A stretch of DNA of 64,000 bases from Sphingomonadales bacterium (GCA_016714795.1 JADKCA010000004.1:186001-250000), one strand, 5' to 3'; positions 39,057 to 47,586 are shown, counted from the first letter of the stretch. The notes: a model not told the origin generated them from the sequence alone. Made by a program: numbers and translations.

Positions 39057-40997
39057 TCACCCCACCCGGTTCGCCACCAGATCATCCACCACTGCCGGAT
39101 CGGCGAGCGTGCTTGTATCGCCCAGCGCGCTGACATCGCCTTCCGCGATCTTCCTCAGAATCCGCCGCATGATCTTGCCGGAGCGTGTTTTGGGGAGGCC
39201 GGGGGCGAACTGGATGGCGTCTGGCGTGGCGATGGGGCCGATTTCGTGGCGGACCCACTGGACGAGCGTCTTGCGCAGGTCTTCGCTTGTTTCCACGCCC
39301 GCCTTCACCGTCACATAGGCGTAGATGCCCTGACCCTTGATGTCGTGCGGGAAGCCCACAACGGCGGCCTCTGCCACGCTTTCATGCAGCACCAATGCGG
39401 ATTCGACTTCCGCTGTGCCCATGCGATGGCCCGAGACGTTGATCACGTCATCGACGCGGCCCGTGATCCACCAATAGCCGTCCTCGTCACGCCGTGCGCC
39501 ATCTCCTGTGAAATATTTGCCGGGATAGGTGGTGAAATAGGTTTCAAAGAAGCGCTGATGATCGCCCCACACGGTGCGCATCTGCCCCGGCCAACTGCGC
39601 GTGATGCACAGATTGCCGCTCGCCGCGCCATGGATGACAGTGCCTTCGGCATCGACCAGCTGCGGATCGACACCGGGCATGGGCTTGGTGGCAGAACCCG
39701 GCTTGAGATCGGTCGCGCCCGGCATCGGTGCGATCATCGCGGCCCCGGTTTCGGTCTGCCACCAGGTGTCGATGATCGGGCAGCGACCTTCGCCCACGAC
39801 CGAGTGATACCAGCGCCACGCTTCGGGATTGATCGGTTCGCCCACGGTGCCGAGCAGCTTGAGCGACTGGCGGCTGGTGGCCTTCACCGGCTCATCACCT
39901 TCGCGCATCAGGCTGCGCAGCACGGTGGGGGCGGTGAAGACGGTGTGCACATTGTGGCGGTCGCACACTTCCCAGATGCGGGATGCGGTTGGCCAGTTGG
40001 GCACGCCTTCATACATCAGCGTGGTCGCGCCATTGGAAAGCGGACCGTAAAGAATGTAGCTGTGGCCGGTCACCCAGCCAATGTCTGCCGCGCACCAGAA
40101 AATGTCTCAGGCGCGATAATCGAAGCACAATTCGTGCGTCAGGCTTGCCCAGACGAGATAGCCGCCCGTGGTGTGGAGAACGCCCTTGGGCTTTCCTGTC
40201 GAACCAGAAGTGTAGAGGATGAAGAGCGGGTCTTCGGCCATCATCGGTTCGGGCGGGCACACCGCCTCCACCTTTGCCGCTTCCTCATGATACCAGACGT
40301 CGCGGCCGGGCTTCATCGGAATGTCTGCACCCGTGGCCTTCACCACGATCACCTTTTCGATGATGGGCGCATGATCAAAGGCCTCATCCACATTGGTCTT
40401 GAGCGCAATATGTTTGCCGCCACGACGGCCTTCATCCGCCGTGATGATCACCTTCGAATCGCAATCCATCACCCGGCCCGCAATCGACTCGGGAGAGAAG
40501 CCGCCGAAAATCACCGAGTGAATCGCTCCGATTCGTGCGCAAGCGAGCAAAGCGAACGCCGCTTCGGGGATCATCGGCATATAAATTGTGACGCGATCTC
40601 CCTTTTCCACACCATTGGCCTTGAGCACATTGGCGAAGCGCGAGACCTCTGCGAGCAGCTGCTTGTAGCTGATATGGCGCGGCTCTTCGCTGGGAACATC
40701 GGGTTCCCAGATGATCGCCGTGCGGTCCGGATGCGCCTTGGCGTGCCGGTCTATGCAGTTGGCAGTGGCGTTCAGCTTCCCGTCTGAAAACCAGCTGATG
40801 TGGAAGGTGGTGGCGTCAAAGCTCCAGTCTCCGGCGATTTCGGGGCGCTTGATCCAGTCCAGCCGCCGCGCCTGCTCCAGCCAGAAGCTGCCCGAGTCCG
40901 CAATCGAGCGACCATAAAGCTGCTGATATTTGGCGGCATTGACCCGCGCCTTTTTCGCCCATTCGGCAGGCACCGGAAACAGATCTTGCTCGGACAT
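39057..40997 (-). pseudogene. acsA: Acetyl-CoA synthetase interrupted by in-frame TGA
   Basis: From ATG 40997 (GGGAGAG upstream) the frame codes for a textbook AMP-forming acetyl-CoA synthetase: FILYTSGSTGKPKGV (P-loop) near residue 270 and the C-terminal acylation-target Lys in LPKTRSGKIMRRILRK. A TGA at 40109-40107 interrupts it after 296 residues (FDYRA*DIFWCAADIGWVTG). The same frame continues to 39057, for a total of 646 codons, the normal length. The family has Gly here (YRxGD), so a GGA to TGA change or base-call error is the simplest explanation. If real, the product is a useless N-terminal fragment. It is divergent from the FMO gene, with a FNR-like box between. Confidence 0.88.
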
Positions 40998-41076
40998 TCC
41001 ACTCTCCCTTGCGTGGGTCTGTCTATTGGAAAAAAGGAAAGCCGGTGGCAAGCCCCGATTTGTGCAATGGTCAGGC

Positions 41077-41090
41077 TTGACTTGGATCAA
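41077..41090. promoter_or_regulatory. FNR/FixK-type box between acsA and FMO genes
   Basis: TTGACTTGGATCAA fits TTGAY-N4-RTCAA, the Crp/Fnr-family (FnrL/FixK) consensus. It lies 57 bases upstream of the FMO start and 80 bases upstream of acsA on the other strand. A second copy of the pattern precedes the carotenoid oxygenase. Oxygen control of these genes is inference. Confidence 0.45.
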
Positions 41091-41146
41091 GGAACAGGGT
41101 GCGATGCATCCTCAGACAGTTGCAATTCAAAATGGGAGAGAATGTG

Positions 41147-42652
41147 ATGGCAGATGTGATGGAGGCCGTGCGGCCAGAGGCTAGCCAGGCGAGCAACCAT
41201 GTTGACGTGCTGATTGTTGGTGCGGGCATTTCCGGCGTGGGCAGTGCCTTCCACCTGCAAGACCAGTGCCCGGACAAAAGCTATGTGATCCTTGAATCGA
41301 TGGATACGTTTGGCGGCACTTGGGAGACGCACAAATATCCCGGCGTCCGCTCTGACTCCGATCTTTATACCTTCGGTTATCGCTTCAAGCCTTGGGTGGG
41401 CACGCCGATTGCGTCGGCACAGGCGATTCTCGACTATATGGGCGAAGTGATCGAAGAGAACGGCATCGGCCAGCACATCCGCTATGGCCACAAGATCACC
41501 AAGTGCAGCTGGTCCAGCGCAGACAATCTGTGGACGGTGGAAGCCGTCAGCAAGGCCGATGGCAAGACGCACCATTTCACCTGCAACTTCCTGTGGATGT
41601 GTCAGGGCTATTATGACCATGACAAGCCCTACACGCCGGACTGGAAAGGCGTGTCCGACTATAAGGGCCAGTTCATCCACGCCCAGCTGTGGGATCCCAA
41701 GATCGACGTGAAGGGCAAGCGCGTGCTGGTGATCGGCTCTGGCGCGACGGCCGCCACCGTCATTCCCGCACTGGCAGACGCTGGCGCGCAGGTGACGATG
41801 CTGCAACGCTCCCCCACCTATTTCTTCTGCGCGCCGAACCAGAACGAACTGGCAGACCGGTTGCGTCAGGTCGGCATTGACGAGCCGACCGTGCACCGCG
41901 TGGTGCGCCAGCAGATCATGTTCGACCAGCAGGTGATGACCCAGCGCGCGATTGATGAGCCCGATGTGGTGTTTGAAGAGCTGAAGGCACTGATCCGCTC
42001 CTATGTGGGGGAAGACTTCCAGTTTGAGCCGCACTTCATCCCCAAATATCGCCCGTGGCAGCAGCGTCTGGCTTTCTGCCCCGAAGCCGATATTTTCAAA
42101 TGTGCGGTAGAGGGCAAGCTCAGCGTCTATACCGACCATATCGACCGTTTCACCGAAACTGGCGTGCTCACCCAGTCGGGCGATCTGATCGAAGCCGACA
42201 TCATCATGGCCGCCACCGGCTTCAACCTGTCGGTTCTGGGTGATATTCCCTTCGATGTGGACGGCAAGGCCGTGCACTGGCCCGATACCGTCAATTATCG
42301 CGGCATGATGTTCACCGGCGTGCCCAACATGGTGTGGGTGTTCGGCTATTTCCGCGCCAGCTGGACGCTGCGGGTGGACATGCTCGGCGATTTCGTCAGC
42401 AACCTGCTCCGCCATATGGATGCCAAGGGCGCCAAGCGGGTGGACGTGGCACTGCGCCCCGAAGACAAGGACATGCCGCTTTCGCCGTGGATCGAATCGG
42501 AGAATTTCAACCCCGGTTACCTGATGCGCGGCCTGGCCAAGCTGCCCAAGCGCGGCGACAAGCCCGAATGGCGGCATAATCAGGATTACTGGCGCGAAAA
42601 GGAAGAGATTCCGAACATCAATCTGGATGGCGCCGAATTCAAATATAGCTGA
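41147..42652 (+). CDS. Flavin-containing monooxygenase (Baeyer-Villiger type)
   Basis: 501 residues from ATG 41147 (GGGAGAG upstream). FAD motif VLIVGAGISGVG, NADP motif VLVIGSGATAATV and the FMO/BVMO fingerprint YKGQFIHAQLW ([F/Y]xGxxxHxxxW) between them. The TFGGTWETHKYPGVRSDSD segment is typical of the phenylacetone/cyclohexanone-type group. The enzyme inserts oxygen into a ketone or oxidises a heteroatom using NADPH and O2. It is complete and followed by a good terminator, so probably monocistronic. The substrate is unknown, though the neighbouring carotenoid oxygenase and Rieske enzyme suggest aromatic or terpenoid breakdown. Confidence 0.9.
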   Translation: MADVMEAVRPEASQASNHVDVLIVGAGISGVGSAFHLQDQCPDKSYVILESMDTFGGTWETHKYPGVRSDSDLYTFGYRFKPWVGTPIASAQAILDYMGEVIEENGIGQHIRYGHKITKCSWSSADNLWTVEAVSKADGKTHHFTCNFLWMCQGYYDHDKPYTPDWKGVSDYKGQFIHAQLWDPKIDVKGKRVLVIGSGATAATVIPALADAGAQVTMLQRSPTYFFCAPNQNELADRLRQVGIDEPTVHRVVRQQIMFDQQVMTQRAIDEPDVVFEELKALIRSYVGEDFQFEPHFIPKYRPWQQRLAFCPEADIFKCAVEGKLSVYTDHIDRFTETGVLTQSGDLIEADIIMAATGFNLSVLGDIPFDVDGKAVHWPDTVNYRGMMFTGVPNMVWVFGYFRASWTLRVDMLGDFVSNLLRHMDAKGAKRVDVALRPEDKDMPLSPWIESENFNPGYLMRGLAKLPKRGDKPEWRHNQDYWREKEEIPNINLDGAEFKYS

Positions 42653-42681
42653 TCGCACCGATCAGGTTTGTGCAGGCAAAG

Positions 42682-42712
42682 CCCCTTCCCGGACCATCCG
42701 GGGAGGGGTTTT
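42682..42712 (+). terminator. Terminator after FMO gene
   Basis: CCCCTTCCCGGA and TCCGGGGAGGGG form a 12-bp stem (one mismatch) around a 3-base loop, followed by TTTTGTTGTTT. It lies 30 bases after the FMO stop. Confidence 0.8.
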
Positions 42713-42740
42713 GTTGTTTGGGTGCCATGCGTTGCTGCAA

Positions 42741-42817
42741 TCCGGCGCAGGCCGGAGCCGTGCGAGAATCGGATAACCACGCGTGAGAGCCGCCTCAGGG
42801 TTCCGGCCTGCGCCGGA
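42741..42817. repeat. Inverted-repeat element
   Basis: TCCGGCGCAGGCCGGA (42741-42756) and TCCGGCCTGCGCCGGA (42802-42817) are exact 16-bp inverted repeats with a 45-base spacer. It lies between the FMO terminator and the convergent phosphotransferase gene. The motif looks like a dispersed extragenic repeat unit, as the same type of GC-rich arm is common between genes in related genomes (not searched). Confidence 0.6.
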
Positions 42818-42846
42818 GAACACAGAGTGATGATCCCTCGTCGCAA

Positions 42847-43917
42847 TCAATCCAGCAGGGCCATCGCACCGCTATCAAGGATCTGGTCCACCGCGCCATT
42901 GGCCATGCGGAAGAACATGTCATCACCGCGCGGGGTCTGCGTCACCAGCATCGCCGCGAAAAAGGCGGTGAGGAACAGCTGAAAACTGCCGCGTGCGAAA
43001 TGGCGATCAAAATGGGCGGGATCATAGGTTACGCCATGGCGGCCCATAATGTCGTGATAATGCGCCAGAAGCGCCGCACCATGCGCCTTGCGCTCATCCG
43101 GCGTGATCGCGCCTGCCAGAAAATAGGCGACATCTGTGGCGGGGTTGCCATAGCCGACCGACTGCCAATCCAGCATCACCATCTGCGGACCATCGGGCGT
43201 ATCGTTGAACATCATGTTGTCGGGCCGGAAATCCGCATGGTTGAGGCCGCGCGGGCCATCCACATGATCATATTTCTCCCAATTGGCACAAAGCGCATCG
43301 CCAATCTTCGCGGCTTCGGGCGTCACGCGTTCGCCATAGCGGGCCCGGAATCCGTCCCACAGCGCCGCAATCTCGTTCACATCGAATGCCGGGCCATCGC
43401 CCGCCGTGGCGTTAAGCCAGTCAAACGCAAACAGGCTGTCATCCTGCCAGTGCGAGGCATGGAATTTCGCGGCCTCCTCCATCACCGAACGCGCTTCGGG
43501 AATCGTCACACCGGCCAGCTGATCGCCCTGCCGCGCGGGGGAAAGGTCTGCCATCATCAGCACGAAATCATGCGTGTCCGGATTCACATCGGTGAAATAG
43601 CAGCGCGGCGTGCGGATCAGGGCCGTCTTGGCGAGATGCTGGTAGAAGCGCACTTCACGCATATAATTGCCCAGCGAAACGCCCGCATTGCGGCTTTCTT
43701 CCCCCGCCGCCGGGAATTTTCCGACGATGGAGCGCGGCGCATCGGCCCCGGCACGCGCATAATCGAGCGTGAAGCGGACGCTGTCCCCGATCATGCCTGC
43801 CCCCACCGCTTTGGCGGTAAAGCCTGAAACCTCGGCATCGACGCCCCCTTGGGCGAGCACGGCAGTCAGCCAGTCGGCGGTCACATCGCCGGGCATCCGG
43901 ATGTCGGGCGTGCTCAT
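42847..43917 (-). CDS. Phosphotransferase family protein (APH/ecdysteroid-kinase-like)
   Basis: 356 residues. Kinase-like fold: catalytic loop NHADFRPDNMMF (HxDxxxxN), metal-binding MLDWQSVGYGNPATDVAYFL (DxD-like), and N-terminal GKFPAAGEE nucleotide-binding Lys. This matches the group of small-molecule kinases with APH fold found in aromatic/steroid catabolic clusters of actinobacteria and sphingomonads. It starts inside the stop of the preceding SnoaL-like gene (ATGA). It probably phosphorylates a small hydroxylated substrate; identity unknown. Confidence 0.86.
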   Translation of the reverse strand: MSTPDIRMPGDVTADWLTAVLAQGGVDAEVSGFTAKAVGAGMIGDSVRFTLDYARAGADAPRSIVGKFPAAGEESRNAGVSLGNYMREVRFYQHLAKTALIRTPRCYFTDVNPDTHDFVLMMADLSPARQGDQLAGVTIPEARSVMEEAAKFHASHWQDDSLFAFDWLNATAGDGPAFDVNEIAALWDGFRARYGERVTPEAAKIGDALCANWEKYDHVDGPRGLNHADFRPDNMMFNDTPDGPQMVMLDWQSVGYGNPATDVAYFLAGAITPDERKAHGAALLAHYHDIMGRHGVTYDPAHFDRHFARGSFQLFLTAFFAAMLVTQTPRGDDMFFRMANGAVDQILDSGAMALLD

Positions 43918-44279
43918 GCGGCGGGCAGCGTGTGGGTGTAGACTTCGTTGAAGCTGATGCGACCATCGCGCATCTGCACGAAATCAAATCCGCGCATCCG
44001 CATCGCTGCCTCGCCTTCACCCGCATCCAGATACCAGCGTCCGCAATAGCCGCCTTCCACGTCCCACACCGCTTCGGGCGTGTAGCGTGTGGCAGGGAGC
44101 GCTGCGAACAGCCCGGTCAGATAGGCGCGCAAAGCATCATGCCCCTTGATGCCGGCGGGCACCTGCGGATCGAGATAGTCGGCATCCTCGGTGTAGAAGG
44201 TTAGCAACCGCTCCACATCCTTGTTGCTCCAGGCTTGCAGCCAGTCGGCGTTGAAGCGTTCAATTTCGGTCATGCCCAT
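43914..44279 (-). CDS. SnoaL/NTF2-like fold protein
   Basis: 121 residues from ATG 44279, which has AGGAGAGAC upstream (ATG 44273 is an alternative). The sequence MGMTEIERFNADWLQAWSNKDVERLLTFYTEDADYLDPQVPAG is a typical NTF2/SnoaL-like opening (the Asp in TEDADYLDP is commonly catalytic in ketosteroid-isomerase-like members). Translation-coupled to the phosphotransferase gene by an ATGA overlap. A divergent ~140-base region separates it from the carotenoid oxygenase. Probably an isomerase or dehydratase in the same pathway, but not proven. Confidence 0.84.
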   Translation of the reverse strand: MGMTEIERFNADWLQAWSNKDVERLLTFYTEDADYLDPQVPAGIKGHDALRAYLTGLFAALPATRYTPEAVWDVEGGYCGRWYLDAGEGEAAMRMRGFDFVQMRDGRISFNEVYTHTLPAA

Positions 44280-44350
44280 CTGTCTCTCCTGTCTCTCTTG
44301 CCCCTTCTCTGAGCGCACCGGTCGCATGGATCAATCCCTGCCTGCCGCGA

Positions 44351-44364
44351 TTGACATGAGTCAA
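44351..44364. promoter_or_regulatory. FNR/FixK-type box upstream of carotenoid oxygenase
   Basis: TTGACATGAGTCAA fits TTGAY-N4-RTCAA and is 56 bases before the carotenoid oxygenase start. It has the same form as the site at 41077. The TTGACA inside it could also serve as a -35. Confidence 0.4.
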
Positions 44365-44383
44365 AGCCAGTTTTTCCGCACTC

Positions 44384-44400
44384 TGTATGCAAGGCATACA
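44384..44400. promoter_or_regulatory. Perfect short palindrome (operator candidate)
   Basis: TGTATGC-AAG-GCATACA is an exact inverted repeat with 7-bp arms, placed 20 bases before the start of the carotenoid oxygenase gene and just upstream of its ribosome binding site. The form resembles GntR-family operators (TGTATNNNATACA). No GntR gene lies in the window. Confidence 0.55.
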
Positions 44401-44419
44401 AAATAGGAGAGGTGCGACC

Positions 44420-45883
44420 ATGGCCCATTTTCCCACCAACCCCGGTTTCACCGGGGCGATGCGACCTGTGCGTCTGCAAGGCGACATAGTGGATGTGGAG
44501 ATTGAGGGTGAGGTGCCCGACACGCTCGACGGGGCCTTTTACCGCGTCCACCCCGATCCCCAATTCACCCCCAAATATCCCGATGATCAGTTCTTCAACG
44601 GGGATGGCATGGTCTCCATGTTCCGTTTCAAGGGCGGCAAGGTCGATTTCAAGCAACGCTTTGCGCAGACCGACAAATGGAAGCTGGAAAATGCCGCAGG
44701 CAAGGCGCTGTTTGGGGCTTATCGCAACCATCTGACCGATGATCCTGCCGTTGCGGGCCAGATTCGGGGAACCGCCAACACCAATGTCATGGTCCATGCC
44801 GGCAAGCTTTATGCGATGAAGGAAGACAGCCCGCTGCTGCTGATGGACCCGCTGAGCCTCGACACGTTCGGCTATACCGATTTTGGCGGAAAACAGGCGA
44901 GCCAGACCTTTTGCGCGCACCCCAAGATCGACCCCGCGACCGGCAATATGTGCGCCTTTTCCTATATGTCAAAGGGGCCGCTGACGCTCGACATGAGCTA
45001 TATGGAGATTTCTCCCGCCGGAGAGCTGCTGTCCGAGATTCCGTTCAAGAATAAATATCTCTGCATGATGCACGATTTCGGCGTGACCGAGGATTATGTC
45101 GTGTTCAACGTCATGCCGTGCATCACCGGGCTCGACCGGCTGGAAAAGAACATGCCCTATTTCGGCTTTGATCATGCGATGCCGGTGTGGATGGCGGTGC
45201 TTCCCCGCAAAGAGGGCGCGACGGCGAAGGATATGCGCTGGTTCCAGGCCCCGCACAACTGCTTCACCGGCCATGTCATGAACGCTTTCAACGATGGCAC
45301 CAAGGTCTGTTTCGATCTGCCGATTGCCGCGAAGAACAGCTTCCCCTTCTTCCCCGATGTGACCGGCGCACCGTTCGATCCCGTCGGCGGGATGAGCTAT
45401 CTCACCCGCTGGACGGTCGATATGGCCTCCAACCGCGATTCGTTCGAAAAGGTTGAGAAGCTCAGCAATCAGGCCGACGAATTCCCCCGCATCGATGATC
45501 GTTACGCCACCCGCGCCTATCGCCATGGCTGGATGCTCGTGTTCGATGTGACCAAGCCCTATGAGGGGCCGGGCGGCGCGTTCATGGCGATCACCAACAC
45601 GCTGACGCATATCGATCTGGCGACAGGCCGCGAGAAAAGCTGGTGGGCCGGGCCACAATGCGGCGTGCAGGAACCCTGTTTCATCCCCAAATCCGCCAAT
45701 GCGCCCGAAGGCGAAGGCTGGGTGGTCGCGCTGGTGGACAATCATGTCACCAACTATTCGGACCTGTGCATTTTCGATGCCCAGCACGTCGACGAAGGCC
45801 CGATTGGCCGCGCCAGGCTGCCCATCCGCATCCGGCAGGGCCTGCATGGCAATTTTGCAAGCGCCGCGCAAATGGGGGCCTGA
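44420..45883 (+). CDS. Carotenoid oxygenase family (lignostilbene dioxygenase-like)
   Basis: 487 residues from ATG 44420, which has AGGAGAGG upstream. The four iron-binding His of the family are at His167 (CAHPK), His218 (MMHDF), His279 (QAPHNCF) and His476 (GLHGNF), and FNGDGMVSMFRF is the usual N-terminal signature. These enzymes cleave an interphenyl or polyene double bond to two aldehydes using Fe(II) and O2. In sphingomonads, members include lignostilbene alpha,beta-dioxygenase. A terminator follows directly. It is divergent from the SnoaL-like/phosphotransferase pair. The substrate class (stilbene versus apocarotenoid) cannot be told from sequence. Confidence 0.91.
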   Translation: MAHFPTNPGFTGAMRPVRLQGDIVDVEIEGEVPDTLDGAFYRVHPDPQFTPKYPDDQFFNGDGMVSMFRFKGGKVDFKQRFAQTDKWKLENAAGKALFGAYRNHLTDDPAVAGQIRGTANTNVMVHAGKLYAMKEDSPLLLMDPLSLDTFGYTDFGGKQASQTFCAHPKIDPATGNMCAFSYMSKGPLTLDMSYMEISPAGELLSEIPFKNKYLCMMHDFGVTEDYVVFNVMPCITGLDRLEKNMPYFGFDHAMPVWMAVLPRKEGATAKDMRWFQAPHNCFTGHVMNAFNDGTKVCFDLPIAAKNSFPFFPDVTGAPFDPVGGMSYLTRWTVDMASNRDSFEKVEKLSNQADEFPRIDDRYATRAYRHGWMLVFDVTKPYEGPGGAFMAITNTLTHIDLATGREKSWWAGPQCGVQEPCFIPKSANAPEGEGWVVALVDNHVTNYSDLCIFDAQHVDEGPIGRARLPIRIRQGLHGNFASAAQMGA

Positions 45884-45907
45884 CGCGCTTCTCCGATCAT
45901 AAAAAAT

Positions 45908-45937
45908 GAGCCACCCGGCGGACCGGATGGCTCTTTG
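45908..45937 (+). terminator. Terminator after carotenoid oxygenase gene
   Basis: GAGCCACCCGG and CCGGATGGCTC form an 11-bp stem with one mismatch and a short loop, followed by TTTGAAGTTTG. It lies 25 bases after the stop codon. Confidence 0.65.
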
Positions 45938-46147
45938 AAGTTTGATAGGAGAGGATGCCTGAAAGGCAGGTTCTTTTTGCGCTGCGCCATTAAATGCTGC
46001 AACTGCGAAATCGTTTATCGCGATTGCGGTTTTTGCAACCCATGCCGGGCGCGAGACGACTGACGTGTCTGTTCTCTTGAACTTGACGCGCGCGGCGTCC
46101 AAAGTGGCGTCAGAGTTCCTTCCCCCTGTCACCGAAAGACCCGTTCG

Positions 46148-46312
46148 ATGAGCAAGCGCCCGGCCCATGTGAAGCCACCGGCCTATCTCTCCAAAAGCCC
46201 GCCCGTGCCCGAACCCCGCGCCACTCCGCGCGGGCCGGAGCCGGACCCCGACCGGCTGGACCCCGTCCGCTATGGCGATTGGGAGAAAAACGGCATCGCG
46301 GTGGATTTCTGA
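46148..46312 (+). CDS. DUF1674 / SdhAF4-like small protein
   Basis: 54 residues. It starts MSKRPAHVKPPAYLSKSP and ends DPVRYGDWEKNGIAVDF, the diagnostic C-terminus of DUF1674. The eukaryotic homologue, SDHAF4, is an assembly factor for the flavoprotein subunit of succinate dehydrogenase; here the role is inferred from family. The N-terminal half is Pro-rich and probably disordered. It precedes pgsA by seven bases and is likely the first gene of the pgsA-moaD-moaE transcription unit. Confidence 0.87.
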   Translation: MSKRPAHVKPPAYLSKSPPVPEPRATPRGPEPDPDRLDPVRYGDWEKNGIAVDF

Positions 46313-46319
46313 AGCGGCC

Positions 46320-46883
46320 ATGCTCTCGCTCCCCAACATCCTGACGCTCTCCCGCATCTTTGCGGTGCCGATTCTGGTCGGCCTGCTCTGGTTTCCGGGG
46401 TGGGAGCCGGGCTGGCTCGCGGGCTTCGCGCTCTATTGCCTGATGGGCATCACCGATTATTTTGACGGTTATGTCGCCCGCGCGCGCGGCACCGTTTCCA
46501 AACTGGGCATCTTCCTTGATCCGATTGCAGACAAGATCATGGTGGCGGCGGTCATCCTGATGCTGGCCGGCACACGTCATGACGCCGCTTCGATTTCCGG
46601 CGTTCACACCATTCCCGCCATCATCATCCTGATGCGCGAGATTGCGGTTTCGGGCCTGCGCGAGTTTCTGGCCGGATTGCAGGTCTCCATGCCCGTCTCC
46701 CAACTCGCCAAATGGAAAACGACGCTGCAACTGGTAGCGCTGGGCGCGCTGATTCTGGCGGGCGGGCTGCCGCATCTGCTGTGGATCAAACAGGTCGGGC
46801 TGCTGACGCTGTGGGCGGCCGCTGCGCTGACGCTCATTACCGGCTGGGATTATCTGCGCGTCGGCCTGAAGCATATGGACTGA
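46320..46883 (+). CDS. pgsA: CDP-diacylglycerol-glycerol-3-phosphate 3-phosphatidyltransferase
   Basis: 187 residues from ATG 46320. The CDP-alcohol phosphotransferase motif DG-x2-AR-x8-G-x3-D-x3-D is exact in DYFDGYVARARG and GIFLDPIADK. Several membrane helices (NILTLSRIFAVPILVGLLWF, IPAIIILMREIAVSGL, LVALGALILAGGL). It makes phosphatidylglycerophosphate at the inner membrane, the committed step to phosphatidylglycerol and cardiolipin. It stands just before moaD with a three-base gap, an order seen in other alphaproteobacteria. Confidence 0.93.
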   Translation: MLSLPNILTLSRIFAVPILVGLLWFPGWEPGWLAGFALYCLMGITDYFDGYVARARGTVSKLGIFLDPIADKIMVAAVILMLAGTRHDAASISGVHTIPAIIILMREIAVSGLREFLAGLQVSMPVSQLAKWKTTLQLVALGALILAGGLPHLLWIKQVGLLTLWAAAALTLITGWDYLRVGLKHMD

Positions 46884-46886
46884 CGC

Positions 46887-47135
46887 ATGGCCGCGTTGAC
46901 CATTCTCTATTTTGCGCGCGTGGCCGAAACCATGGGCCGATCCTCAGAGGCCTTGGACCGCCCCCATGGCGTCAAGACGCTGGGCGATCTGGCTGACTGG
47001 ATCGAGAAGAATGGCGGAAATCTGGGAGATCGGGCCAAGTTGCGCGGCGCAATTGATCAGCGCATGGCCACACTCGACACGGCGCTGGGCGATGCGCACG
47101 AAGTGGCCTTCTTCCCCCCGGTAACCGGCGGATGA
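46887..47135 (+). CDS. moaD: Molybdopterin synthase small subunit (sulfur carrier)
   Basis: 82 residues, ubiquitin-like fold. LTILYFARVAETMG at the N-terminus and the essential C-terminal Gly-Gly (FFPPVTGG), which is adenylated by MoeB and thiocarboxylated to supply sulfur for molybdopterin. It overlaps moaE by four bases. MoeB-like gene lies convergent just downstream of moaE. Confidence 0.94.
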   Translation: MAALTILYFARVAETMGRSSEALDRPHGVKTLGDLADWIEKNGGNLGDRAKLRGAIDQRMATLDTALGDAHEVAFFPPVTGG

Positions 47136-47563
47136 TCCGCGTCCAGCGCCAGGATTTCGATCCCGGGGCGGAACTGGCCGCGCTGGAGGCGAGCGGTGCA
47201 GGGGCCGTGGCGAGCTTCACCGGGCTGGTGCGGCCTGACGATGGCGTGACCGCGCTCACGCTCGACCATTATCCCGGCATGACCGAAGCTGCGCTGACCG
47301 GATTGGCGGATGAAGCACGGGATCGCTGGCCGCTGACAGCCCTCACTCTCATCCACCGCGTCGGGCGGCTGGAGGCGGGTGCGCGCATCGTGTTCGTCGG
47401 CACGGCATCATCCCATCGCGCGGCAGCGCTGGAGGCGTGCGCCTTCCTGATCGACCGGCTGAAAACCGACGCTCCCTTCTGGAAGCGCGAGCATCTGGCG
47501 GGCGAAGATCGCTGGGTGGAGGCGAAGGGAACCGATGACGCGGCGGCGGAGAAATGGCGGTAA
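47132..47563 (+). CDS. moaE: Molybdopterin synthase catalytic subunit
   Basis: 143 residues. RVQRQDFDPGAELAALEA, GAVASFTGLVRPDDG, LDHYPGMTE, and the catalytic Lys region LKTDAPFWKREHLAGEDRWVEAK are the hallmarks of MoaE. It joins two MoaD to convert precursor Z to molybdopterin. It overlaps moaD by four bases, so the subunits are co-translated. Confidence 0.95.
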   Translation: MIRVQRQDFDPGAELAALEASGAGAVASFTGLVRPDDGVTALTLDHYPGMTEAALTGLADEARDRWPLTALTLIHRVGRLEAGARIVFVGTASSHRAAALEACAFLIDRLKTDAPFWKREHLAGEDRWVEAKGTDDAAAEKWR

Positions 47564-47586
47564 ACCCGCCGCAAGACTCCGATCAA

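Noticed and set aside
40107..40109. TGA in acsA as selenocysteine
   Set aside because: The aligned family residue is Gly, not Cys; no SECIS-like stem was seen downstream and acetyl-CoA synthetases do not use selenocysteine.
39042..40787. Long open frame on the plus strand across acsA
   Set aside because: It is the antisense shadow of the acetyl-CoA synthetase gene; high GC keeps other frames open. No domain pattern and the opposite strand codes for a complete enzyme family.
41087..42658. Long minus-strand open frame across the FMO gene
   Set aside because: Shadow of a clear FAD/NADP-binding monooxygenase on the plus strand; His-rich composition typical of antisense translation.
44969..46357. 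462-residue minus-strand open frame over the carotenoid oxygenase
   Set aside because: Antisense shadow; the plus-strand gene has the four iron-binding His and a matched ribosome binding site and terminator.
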